Source of the DNA: Prorocentrum cordatum
Taxonomy: Eukaryota; Sar; Dinophyceae; Prorocentrales; Prorocentraceae
Assembly (NCBI GenBank): GCA_963575745.1
Contig: CAUYUJ010015726.1
Location: 1,685,531-1,749,530 of the forward strand
DNA length: 64,000 nt
Direction: 5' to 3'
Below, one piece after another: positions 56,301 through 63,909 of this stretch. The translations under genes were made by a program, and so were the position numbers. The notes under the pieces are model-generated. The model was not told the origin of the DNA, did no database searches, and saw only the letters and a program-made list of their open reading frames with translations. The stretch's first letter is position 1, and each line of letters starts with the position of its first letter.

Positions 56301-59300
56301 GTCGGCTCAGCACCCTACTTCATCTGCATGGACGCCAACACGAACATTGACGACAATCCACACCTTCTGCACATGTTGCAGCACGGATGGTCCAACGTCG
56401 CTGAGGGCACACCAGACCACACCATGCACACCTATGGCAATATCCCTGATTGGGACCGCGTCACCAAGTGCCCCCGCACTTCGCGCATCGATTATATCAT
56501 TGCCAACCAGGCGGCGCGATCCCTTGTCACCGACTTCTGCTACCTTCGCGACTTGCCTGCGAAGTCTCACGTTGGCCTGCAGGTCACGCTTGACCTCAGT
56601 CGCCTCGACCATACGGCCCGACGTCTTCTTGCCCCTACGCCCTACCCGCCCGACGATGGAGTTCATGAGGGGCACGAGCTGCAAGCACTTGGGACCCTCA
56701 TCGCTGGGCGGTACCAGGACCGCATGGAGCAGGCCGACGCACGAGACGACGTGGAGCGCATGTTCACCCTGGCTAACGAGGCCAGTCATGAGTACCATCT
56801 CACCCGTCTACGCGATCTGCCACCTCCACCGCCCCACCAACCAAAAAAGAAGCCCCCCACCATGCACGGGCTCACGCCTACGTTCGAGGATCGACCGGTT
56901 GTCCCCCGCGCGTTCCCCACCTACGGAGCTTCCACGATTCACATGAACCGACTGCGCAAGCTCCATCGGCAACTCTGCGAGCTCCGTTTCATCGGACAGC
57001 ACCACCATCTAGATTGCCGTGCTATCCCGCCGTACCTCGCGCAGCGCATCGACTGCACGTGGGCCGCGGCCCGCCTCTTATGCCACAAGCTGCGCCCCAC
57101 GGTTCTCCTGGAATTCCCCGAGGCCTGGGCCCCAGACGAGCCAGTGCCGCACGGGGAGCACCTTGACGTTTTGATCCAACATCTCGACTTAGAGCTGGCG
57201 CGACGCGCGAACCGTGCCAAGGCGGAACGCATCAGGATATGGGCCGAGGGCGTCCGTGAGCCAAGCGGGCGAAAGGCGGCCATATACGCACGAGCTGCTG
57301 ATAGCTCGCCCACGGCGTATCTCCGCACGCCTACCACTCCTGACGATACGCAACTCCACTGCGACACCAACGCCTTCAAACCTGACGAAGCTTGCACGGA
57401 CGACAGCGACGCTGACACCGAAGCTGGCGGCTTCAGCCCCGGCGACGGTAGTTCGCCCGACACGGACAGCGACGAAGACCACACCCGTGAACCACCACCT
57501 GCGCAAGTCCCCGACATCCTCCCTGCCAACGCCATTGTTGCTAACATCAAGGACATGCTGAAGCTCATGGTCGACACCTGGGAGCCCATCTTGGGCAGGT
57601 ACCGCGCACGTGCGGGACATGATGCCGAAGCCATGCCGACGTGGGCCGACTTCTACGACGAGTACCGACAGGAGCTGCCTACGCCATCACCAGCTACCCC
57701 TTTCCACCTCACCGACGACCAACTCATCCACTTCATTCGCACCCGTTCACCGAGACGCGCGGGGGGTCTGGACGGTTGGACTACTAAGGAGGCAAAGGAG
57801 CTTCCCGACGACATTCTTCGCCTCTTCGCCAGCGTTCTACGAGCTATGCAACGCACTGGCACCATCCCAGAACCCCTCCTCCACGTCCCAAACCCGTGCC
57901 TCCGAAAAGGCCGAGGCGAACTCCCAACGGACCAACGACTTCTCTCGGTGCTTTCCGTTTGGATGTACGCGTGGGAAGCACCAGCTTACCGCAGCCTCAC
58001 GGACTGGCGGAAAGGATGGACCCACGCCACGAGTTTTGGCGCTGTTCCCAAAGCTACCATTGGGGACGTCAGCACTTCTCTCGCCCTTCGCATCGAACAC
58101 GCCAGAGCCCTTCTCCTTCCCTTGGCTGGAGCTGCCCTGGACCGTCAGAAGTGTTTCGACTATCTCATCACGGACATATGCCTTAACCTCGCGCTTCACG
58201 CGGGGTGTCCCCAAGACATCGTTACTGTCCGCAGAAACTTCTACAGGCGCCACAAACGTTACATCCGCATGAACGGTGCGTACTCTAAGGAACTGGCCAG
58301 GACAAACGGTCACCTCCAGGGAAGCTCTTGGTCCCTGGACGACATTAAGCTGCTCATGTGCGTCTGGACCAAGAGACAGCATCGTTACGTGCCGCGGTCA
58401 CTCAGCACTACTTTTGTTGACGACAGCAACTCCACTACCCACACCGCGCCCGAGTTGCAGAAATCTCTTGATGAAACCGCCAAGTTTGATCGATTTTCTG
58501 GTCAACGCATTCATCCTGGAAAAGTGGCGGGGTGGGCGCTTACTGACGAGCTTCACACCGCCGTTACCCAGCTCACCTTGGCGGAACGGCCCTTACGCGT
58601 GGTCGACTCCTTCAAGCTCGTCGGAAGTTACATCAACGCCGAGGCAGCGCCGGCTCCAGCCGCGCTCAACCTCACGGCCACCGCTGACGCCCGTGTTCGC
58701 AGGGCGACTAGTCGCCTGCCGCGTATTGGCAAGCTCCCATCTCCGATGCGTATTAAGGCGCGGCACGCCCGCTCCCTTGCTGCCAGCGTCTGTACCACGG
58801 GCACTGACATCCAAGCCCCATCAGGCCCCGTCAAAACTGCCTACAACCATGCCCTTAAGGCGGCTATCCGCCCCAAGGGAAACAGGTGGGTCGAGTTTTG
58901 GACTCTCATGGCCGTGTGCGTCCCAGGGCACGCCCTGGAGATTGACGCCATTATGCAGCGTGAAGTCTTCCTGTGCCTGCGGCGACAGGTCAACCGCGAC
59001 GCCACTCTCTGCGGCCTCGTCAGGGATCTCCAACACCATGTCCAGACCCTTTTTGGCGGAGGACCTGTTGGACGACTTGTTCAGACGCTTCAGCAGCTCC
59101 GTTGGACTTGGCCCACATTTGGCACCATGTACGACGACTGGGGCTGTCAGATCAGTTGGCTGAACCTTCCCCAAAACGCCTTCCTTCACATGCTGCGCGC
59201 CTCGCAACGCAGAGCCTTTCTGAGAAAAATCAAGCCACGGCGTCATGACCTTGGACACCTAGCTTCGGTCAGACAGGGCCTCGACCTTTTCGCCAGCACG

Positions 59301-59834
59301 TGGCTCGCCCGCACCAAAGGAGCTGCCAAATGCAACGCATGGCAGCTGGCGCTCCTCTTAAACTACCTGTCGGGCGGGGACCACACCCAACAGCGACGTT
59401 CTCGATCAAATACGTCCGCTGATCCCAGCCCTATTTGCCGTTACTGTGATGAGGAAGAGGAAACTCAGGAGCACACTGTGCGTGACTGCAAGTGCTGGGC
59501 CCGTGAAAGAGTCCCTCTCACCACCCTCATCAGTGACGAGCAGTGGGCCCGTCTTCCTCCGCACACAAGACATTGCGGGCTCTTCGATGAGGACCCAGCC
59601 CTCCTCGATCTGCAAGCCGACCTCGCGAGGGACCCGCTACCTCAACCCATACCGCGGCCCCCGCCTGAGGGAGATCCTGCGGCTTCAGCCCAGGACTCCT
59701 ACACCACTACCTTGACCACGACACTGGTTGGACATGGGTCTACGCTGCCACGGACGGTGCATGCACCAACCAAGCCATCCCTTTGCTTGCAAGAGCGGGC
59801 TACGGCGTCTACTACGGCATCGACCACCGCATGA
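53196..59834 (+). CDS. giant element ORF3: APE endonuclease, reverse transcriptase, CCHC
   Basis: A 2212-residue frame, open from 53,181, with an ATG at 53,196 inside ORF2. It may be reached by reinitiation or by a -1 shift in the overlap. Residues 1-850 are Pro/Arg/Gln-rich. About 862-1135 is an endonuclease/exonuclease/phosphatase fold (ALQETRH, GGVAILSK, FICMDANTN, IDYIIA, SHVGLQ). About 1440-1820 is a reverse transcriptase: GGLDGWT (1522), ALDRQKCFDYL (motif A), GHLQGSSWS (motif B) and TFVDDSN (motif C, intact DD, about 1740). A CX2CX8HX4C knuckle (CRYCDEEEETQEH...C) is near residue 2081. Nicking and target-primed reverse transcription are inferred from family. A T-rich, UTR-like stretch (55,430-55,620) lies just before the endonuclease although the frame stays open, hinting at an old fusion. 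Confidence 0.92.
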   Translation: MLPVQQVSPPPRPHNQLDVRATGMPPHILARQFGNAPALHDLKEPPRAPSGPGGEPPQPGQVGYQGQWYLPPQPRRVPRQGLPDGTTRPPGFTGTGMPEEPSPDQPLWREGYVLFSPHQALKEELTFNKTVRRPFSLAITNMYRDRVTVRTVCELIAERTHMTRTRWRDVVLYWDAEGGPGPQALDYDMRLCDAMVSRATTEAELNHDRSNRGSFCLYGPAHQRAINITAISEPQNIDYTEHVRRYSPVGGTYPDHAFEHVYRGWQRPDVPTILPDTRPLSRADWQRHQQHQQRIQQRDQRDAGQQGTPRYRSPARVPTGGNTAYDGVADYHRGPIGAMPAAAGAAASSYGQAPNARVHPAAIGYSRAPLHALRATSPVPGSTRAWGLYSGRHEGPSSNQPAVITPAASAQGAATNRGRAGRPEGWRDANVRAWQPRQHTPPPNVAAALRPAQAKPAPPVRERQPLTPLVLTRIQAHRSASPRHSEGSAHHVSPRPDAADPDQATATAEGGTSASRQPSPSPCAAPIRSPSRADSERANAQATSPRDRHTGGRVPRSRTCSRHSSRKAPGSSTSSPPRETQADARPPEVVPRFGASVIDPSQVDLEPTPSTDHEPQLPTRVIVPIDEAPTFDPFKNKYRVKNLVAGFGGGSPLSPQSRGGAPATSAAAAAAAAPRGISPVRNVGLTAAGMDEAQRQASDRAAGAVPPDAAHQDTDGAGVSPQKGPAVARAQYMRVRCAAAAPGRRRCLVFVFVFGRMDRGVASLSHCCRLTSPPLVPYSTGVRRNFRDIFTNIYEPPLAQCRPCPAYMVGLTAASAPIKLAHSNAMSSYCGQASYWGEGQADLHRAGRANPSSTDGDGPGRSIHLVSLNITSLSANWPTITALGVDHNAAVIALQETRHAKPTRQAIATSAANPLHGGYHASLGPDLDLARAQRRAAHGGTDHTVVGNTGASGGVAILSKDAIVDSTVDDNAPCIAALKAKKRWHEVFLPLCTQHRRRRRRNNHGPAGIYIASLYGIAGGDSTALFRLADCAAARVGSAPYFICMDANTNIDDNPHLLHMLQHGWSNVAEGTPDHTMHTYGNIPDWDRVTKCPRTSRIDYIIANQAARSLVTDFCYLRDLPAKSHVGLQVTLDLSRLDHTARRLLAPTPYPPDDGVHEGHELQALGTLIAGRYQDRMEQADARDDVERMFTLANEASHEYHLTRLRDLPPPPPHQPKKKPPTMHGLTPTFEDRPVVPRAFPTYGASTIHMNRLRKLHRQLCELRFIGQHHHLDCRAIPPYLAQRIDCTWAAARLLCHKLRPTVLLEFPEAWAPDEPVPHGEHLDVLIQHLDLELARRANRAKAERIRIWAEGVREPSGRKAAIYARAADSSPTAYLRTPTTPDDTQLHCDTNAFKPDEACTDDSDADTEAGGFSPGDGSSPDTDSDEDHTREPPPAQVPDILPANAIVANIKDMLKLMVDTWEPILGRYRARAGHDAEAMPTWADFYDEYRQELPTPSPATPFHLTDDQLIHFIRTRSPRRAGGLDGWTTKEAKELPDDILRLFASVLRAMQRTGTIPEPLLHVPNPCLRKGRGELPTDQRLLSVLSVWMYAWEAPAYRSLTDWRKGWTHATSFGAVPKATIGDVSTSLALRIEHARALLLPLAGAALDRQKCFDYLITDICLNLALHAGCPQDIVTVRRNFYRRHKRYIRMNGAYSKELARTNGHLQGSSWSLDDIKLLMCVWTKRQHRYVPRSLSTTFVDDSNSTTHTAPELQKSLDETAKFDRFSGQRIHPGKVAGWALTDELHTAVTQLTLAERPLRVVDSFKLVGSYINAEAAPAPAALNLTATADARVRRATSRLPRIGKLPSPMRIKARHARSLAASVCTTGTDIQAPSGPVKTAYNHALKAAIRPKGNRWVEFWTLMAVCVPGHALEIDAIMQREVFLCLRRQVNRDATLCGLVRDLQHHVQTLFGGGPVGRLVQTLQQLRWTWPTFGTMYDDWGCQISWLNLPQNAFLHMLRASQRRAFLRKIKPRRHDLGHLASVRQGLDLFASTWLARTKGAAKCNAWQLALLLNYLSGGDHTQQRRSRSNTSADPSPICRYCDEEEETQEHTVRDCKCWARERVPLTTLISDEQWARLPPHTRHCGLFDEDPALLDLQADLARDPLPQPIPRPPPEGDPAASAQDSYTTTLTTTLVGHGSTLPRTVHAPTKPSLCLQERATASTTASTTA
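53328..53358 (+). promoter_or_regulatory. candidate -1 frameshift site, ORF2 to ORF3
   Basis: The seven C at 53,328-53,334 read aaC CCC CCC in the ORF2 frame, a perfect X_XXY_YYZ heptamer made of C. It lies in the ORF2/ORF3 overlap, 46 bases before the ORF2 stop. A slip of -1 enters the open ORF3 frame. A bulged-C hairpin uses the following bases (loop at 53,342-53,345). The fit is imperfect because the outer left arm overlaps the C run, leaving no classical spacer. Reinitiation at the ATG 53,196 is an alternative. Confidence 0.4.
53330..53356 (+). repeat. bulged-C hairpin 8 (ORF2/ORF3 overlap)
   Basis: CCCCC pairs with GGGGG, then G-C, A-C mismatch, G-C. The bulged C is at 53,338. Inner GCC-GGC, loop TTCA 53,342-53,345. 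Confidence 0.75.
54409..54431 (+). repeat. bulged-C hairpin 9 (ORF3)
   Basis: CCCCTG pairs with CAGGGG. The bulged C is at 54,415. Inner GGC-GCC, loop TTCA 54,419-54,422. Read in a different codon phase (AASA). Confidence 0.85.
55627..55650 (+). repeat. bulged-C hairpin 10 (ORF3)
   Basis: TGA-TCA and CGG-CCG with one bulged A on the right. The bulged C is at 55,633. Inner GGC-GCC, loop TTCA 55,637-55,640. Confidence 0.65.
57417..57449 (+). repeat. bulged-C hairpin 11 (ORF3)
   Basis: GCTGG pairs with CCGGC (one G-T), outer ACCG-CGGT across a 2/2 internal loop. The bulged C is at 57,428. Inner GGC-GCC, loop TTCA 57,432-57,435. Confidence 0.85.
58646..58666 (+). repeat. bulged-C hairpin 12 (ORF3)
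   Basis: AGCGC pairs with GCGCT. The bulged C is at 58,651. Inner GGC-GCC, loop TCCA 58,655-58,658. Confidence 0.8.
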
Positions 59835-61498
59835 ACTACAGTGCGCGCGTTCACGGCATCACGCAGAACGCACAGCTTGCGGAGACCCTCGCCATTGTCC
59901 ACCTCACGGCATGTGCTGAACGGCCCGTACACGTCTTCGTGGACAACCAGGCGGTGGTCGACGGCTTCCAAAGGATCATCGACGGACACTCACCTCCGCA
60001 GGGCACGCACGTGGAGTTCTGGGAAAAGGTCCACCGATGTGTCATGGCCAAGCCAAACATGTTCCGCGTAGAGAAAGTCGCTAGCCACCAGGGCGACACG
60101 GGCATCGACCTCGGGCTCATCGGGCCCATCGCGGAGGAGTTCAATCGTCAGGCTGACGCCCTCGCCACAGCGGCGGCACGTACTCATAACCTTCCAGACG
60201 ACATCGTTGAAGCTGCCAAAGCACGACACCGCCAAGCGACCGTGCTCCATGGAGTCGCCGTTGCCATCTACGAGCGGAGACATCGTACACTTCCTCTCCC
60301 ACACCGCAGGGCTGGGTTCACTGCTGCAGAACTAAACAAAATGGAACCAAATCCCCTGCTGTCTGACCAGGCTCCACCCGCGGCTGGACCAGACATCCCA
60401 CAAAACCCCGACGAGCTCTGGGCCGAGGCCCAACGGGTGTTATTCGACGAACAGGAGGACGACCCGTTCGGCTTTGGTGGAGGTTTGGACTTCCTGGGCG
60501 ACGAGTCAGCCAGCGCCAACCCTGCCCCGGCGGGCACCCGCACGGCGCCCCCGACTCCGCCATTGAGTGCGTCAGCCCACCCACATGACAACGCCGTTCC
60601 TTTTCAAGACGCTGATGAGCAGGACGATGACCTTTTCAGCCTCGGTGGGGGATCGGACGCTTTGGACGACGGACCAGCCAACGAAAACCCCGCCCCGTCG
60701 GGAAACCTCGCAAACCCTACTGCGACGCCGTCCCCAAGAGCGTTAACGCCCACATACGACGATATCGGTCACCGCCAAGACGCCGACCACGACCCGAGTG
60801 CCCCCCGAGGATTGGGTGGCATTGAGGACGCACCGCCGACACCACACGCTGCCGACCATGCCGCCCCACCGAGTCACCAACCCTCTACGCGACCGACCTC
60901 AGCGGCCTTGCACGGCATCACGACTGGTCCCACCGCGCATACCACTCCGCCTCCCCATCGTCAGCGACCCGCGGGGGCGGCTTCAGCCCCCCCGCAGGGT
61001 ACTAAACCAGACAGGCCCTCGTGCCCCACCCACGCTTCCTCCGTTGCTGAGCGAGAGGAAGCGGCTCCCCTGACCTCTCGGGGCGCGGCCCTAGCGGCTC
61101 CAGCCCTGGGGTCGCGCCGGCCCCTCCAGTCACCTTTTAACGGTGACGGACGTCAGCGTTCAGGGTCCCGCACGCCGCTAGCCCACCTGGACAGGCGTAC
61201 CGAGGACCTCGCCTCTGTCTCGAGATCCTCGGCGGATGTCACTGAGCAGCCACCTCTCACCGACCGTGAAACCGAGCTGTCACAGGCTATGGCTGCCCTT
61301 CAGCAGAGGTGCTTAGCTCTCGCCGCGGACCTCGCCGCTGCCCAAGCTCGTCAAGGTCCTCTACTCCAGCGCCTCCACAGCGCTGGGCGAGCCTTCGCCG
61401 AGCTGCTCACGACCTCGCCCGATGGTGTCGTGCCGTCACTCAACATCCAAGCTATGTTGTCATCGTTCCGCGGCGCTCCACCTGGTGCCCCGCGCTAA
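59669..61498 (+). CDS. giant element ORF4: RNase H plus coiled-coil tail
   Basis: The frame opens at 59,669 (the previous stop is at 59,666) and is -1 relative to ORF3. The first ATG is 59,783. RNase H motifs are ATDGACTNQ (first Asp, encoded at about 59,750), AQLAETLAIVHL (Glu), VHVFVDNQAVVDGF (Asp), VASHQGD and NRQADALATAAA (last Asp). All four acidic residues are present, but the first lies upstream of the ATG. A complete RNase H therefore needs a ribosomal shift out of ORF3 between 59,669 and 59,834, or another non-AUG start. The tail (residues 190-571) has two similar DDPFGFGGGLDFLGDE/DDDLFSLGGGSDALDD units, Pro-rich linkers and a coiled coil (QAMAALQQRCLALAADLAAA). RNase H follows the CCHC knuckle, the reverse of the I-element order. 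Confidence 0.85.
   Translation, partial: GRSCGFSPGLLHHYLDHDTGWTWVYAATDGACTNQAIPLLARAGYGVYYGIDHRMNYSARVHGITQNAQLAETLAIVHLTACAERPVHVFVDNQAVVDGFQRIIDGHSPPQGTHVEFWEKVHRCVMAKPNMFRVEKVASHQGDTGIDLGLIGPIAEEFNRQADALATAAARTHNLPDDIVEAAKARHRQATVLHGVAVAIYERRHRTLPLPHRRAGFTAAELNKMEPNPLLSDQAPPAAGPDIPQNPDELWAEAQRVLFDEQEDDPFGFGGGLDFLGDESASANPAPAGTRTAPPTPPLSASAHPHDNAVPFQDADEQDDDLFSLGGGSDALDDGPANENPAPSGNLANPTATPSPRALTPTYDDIGHRQDADHDPSAPRGLGGIEDAPPTPHAADHAAPPSHQPSTRPTSAALHGITTGPTAHTTPPPHRQRPAGAASAPPQGTKPDRPSCPTHASSVAEREEAAPLTSRGAALAAPALGSRRPLQSPFNGDGRQRSGSRTPLAHLDRRTEDLASVSRSSADVTEQPPLTDRETELSQAMAALQQRCLALAADLAAAQARQGPLLQRLHSAGRAFAELLTTSPDGVVPSLNIQAMLSSFRGAPPGAPR
59670..59699 (+). repeat. bulged-C hairpin 13 (start of the ORF3/ORF4 overlap)
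   Basis: GGAG-CTCC and TCCTG-CAGGA with a bulged A between. The bulged C is at 59,680. Inner GGC-GCC, loop TTCA 59,684-59,687. It begins one base after the ORF4 frame opens. Confidence 0.85.
60967..61000 (+). repeat. bulged-C hairpin 14 (ORF4)
   Basis: GCGGGGG pairs with CCCCCGC, outer ACCC-GGGT with one bulged A. The bulged C is at 60,978. Inner GGC-GCC, loop TTCA 60,982-60,985. Confidence 0.85.
61082..61118 (+). repeat. bulged-C hairpin 15 (ORF4)
   Basis: CCCTAG pairs with CTGGGG (one G-T), then G-T, then GGCGCG-CGCGCC. The bulged C is at 61,095. Inner GGC-GCC, loop TCCA 61,099-61,102. It is the longest stem of the set. Confidence 0.85.
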
Positions 61499-61874
61499 TC
61501 TCCTCCTTTCTGCCTGCCCGTGTGTACGTGTGGCTCCGCGTCCACGGTGTCAGGGCGTGGGGGCGGGGGGTGCCCCGTCACTGCGCGCCGCTTAGCGGCC
61601 AAGCGCCCAACTGGCGGTCCGCCAAGCCGCCTAGCCACGTGCCAGCACGTCGCCTTTCTTGTTGGGGCCTTTTACCTCACGCGGTCTGTCAGGTGAGATC
61701 TTCATCGTCTGTCCGCCGTCTGTAGCGTCAGTCGCACTGCGCCGGGGGAGGGGGTTTTGTAGCCCGCCCTCGTATCTTAAGGCTGCACCGCCGCAAATAG
61801 TGCTTGCGAGTTGTCGCACCGCAGTGCGCCTCGCGGACGGACCCTGGTCCGCCTACTTGTCCGATCTCTCTTTC
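61499..61874 (+). other. 3' untranslated region of the giant element
   Basis: No ORF continues. CGCCGCTTAGCGGC (61,588-61,601) and GGCGGTCCGCC (61,612-61,622) are local inverted repeats with loops unlike the bulged-C set. No polyadenylation-like A tract is visible. Confidence 0.5.
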
Positions 61875-62388
<514 letters not shown>

Positions 62389-62389
62389 T

Positions 62390-63721
62390 TTCCGTGAGAT
62401 CAGCCAGGGTGGATCCCCCTTGGGGGGTGATTGTGGTGCAACCCAAAGGATGCCCTGGCAGCGTTTTGTGACCATGAGGCTCTCAAGAGATACACGTTGG
62501 GGACGCCAAACGGCAATTCTAGCTGAGGCGTCCCACCAAAATCGGCGCGAACGGGCTCGTGAGATCAGCCAGGGTGGCTCCCCCTTGGGGCTCCCAAAAT
62601 GATGCCCCTGGCAGCGTTTTGCGACCATGAGGCTCTCAAGAGATACATGTTGGGGGCGCCAAACGGCAGTTCTAGCTGAGACGTCCCACCAAAATCGGCG
62701 CGAACGGGCTCGTGAGATCAGCCAGGGTGGCTCCCCCTTGGGGCTCCCAAATGATGCCCCTGGCAGCGTTTTGTGACAATGAGGCTCTCAAGAGATACAT
62801 GTTGGGGAGGCCAAACGGCAATTCTAGCTGAGGCGTCCCACCAAAATCGGCGCGAACGGGCTCGTGAGATCAGCCAGGGTGGCTCCCCCTTGGGGCTCCC
62901 AAATGATGCCCCTGGCAGCGTTTTGCGACCATGAGGCTCTCAAGAGATACATGTTGGGGGCGCCAAACGGCAATTCTAGCTGAGACTTCCCACCAAAATC
63001 GGCGCGAACGGGCTCGTGAGATCAGCCAGGGTGGCTCCCCCTTGGGGCTCCCAAATGATGCCCCCTGGCAGCGTTTTGCGACCATGAGGCTCTCAAGAGA
63101 TACATGTTGGGGGCGCCAAACGGCAATTCTAGCTGAGACGTCCCACCAAAATCGGCGCGAACGGCTCGTGCCGAACGGCTCGTGAGATCAGCCAGGTGGC
63201 TCCCCCGCTCCCCTTGGGCTGCCGAACGGAAAAGCATGGCAGCGTTTTGTGACTCATGAGGCTCTCATGGATACATGTTGGGGGCGCAAACGGCAATTCT
63301 AGCTGAACCGTTAGCTGAACCGTCCCACCAAAATCGGCGCAACGGGCTCGTGAGATCAGCCAGGGTGGACCCCCCCTGGGGCTCCCCAATGATGCCCCTG
63401 GCAGCGTTTTGTGACCATGAGGCTCTCAAGAGATACCTGTTGGGGGCGCCAAACGGCAATTCTAGCTGAGACGTCCCACCAACATCGGCGCGAACGGGCT
63501 CGTGAGATCAGCCAGGGTGGCTCCCCCTTGGGGCTCCCAAATGATGCCCCTGGCAGCGTTTTGTGACCATGAGGCTCTCAAGAGATACATGTTGGGGGCG
63601 CCAAACGGCAATTCTAGCTGAGACGTCCCACCAAAATCGGCGCAAACGGGCTCGTGAGATCAGCCAGGGTGGCTCCCCCTTGGGGCTCCCAAATGATGCC
63701 CCTGGCAGCGTTTTGTGATCA
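62390..63721 (+). repeat. 152-base tandem satellite, nearly nine copies
   Basis: GTGAGATCAGCCAGG starts units at about 62,394, 62,559, 62,712, 62,864, 63,016, 63,182, 63,350, 63,502 and 63,654. The regular spacing is 152-153, with longer units (165-168) at the edge and in two rearranged copies. Each unit contains CCCCTTGGGG inside GCCAGGG...CCCTGGC, an extended inverted repeat. The last unit breaks off at GTGATCATGAGAG. Confidence 0.95.
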
Positions 63722-63909
63722 TGAGAGAGTGTGAGTGTGAGCTTAACTTATCTTATCTTATCTTGAAATCTATTCTTATCATATCTTGTGCTATCTGATC
63801 TTATCTTGTAGTATCTTATATTGTCTTGTCTTATCTGGTGATTATCATTGGGAGGAGGGAGGCGCGAGCGGGAGGAAGAAGGAGGAGGAGGAGTGGGAGG
63901 CGTCAGAGT
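63722..63909 (+). repeat. TATCT-rich tract and purine spacer
   Basis: Imperfect CTTAT/TATCT units at 63,745-63,840, then GGAGGAGG-type purines up to the second 91-base repeat. Confidence 0.85.

Noticed and set aside
58815-58834. CCCCATCAGGCCCCG as another bulged-C hairpin (also 53,543)
   Set aside because: The loop would be ATCA and the inner three bases do not pair in the required way.
61366-61386. CCAGCGC-CTCCACA-GCGCTGG as a hairpin of the set
   Set aside because: A 7-bp stem with a 7-base loop and no bulged C. It may be chance or a degenerate copy, so it was not counted.
46015-61498. Reading the element as an LTR retrotransposon because of the 91-base repeats
   Set aside because: The APE-like endonuclease and lack of an integrase or aspartic protease fit a non-LTR element. 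Terminal repeats are kept only as an open alternative.
62390-63721. CRISPR-like array
   Set aside because: Units of 152 bases are contiguous and homogeneous with no unique spacers. The context is eukaryotic.
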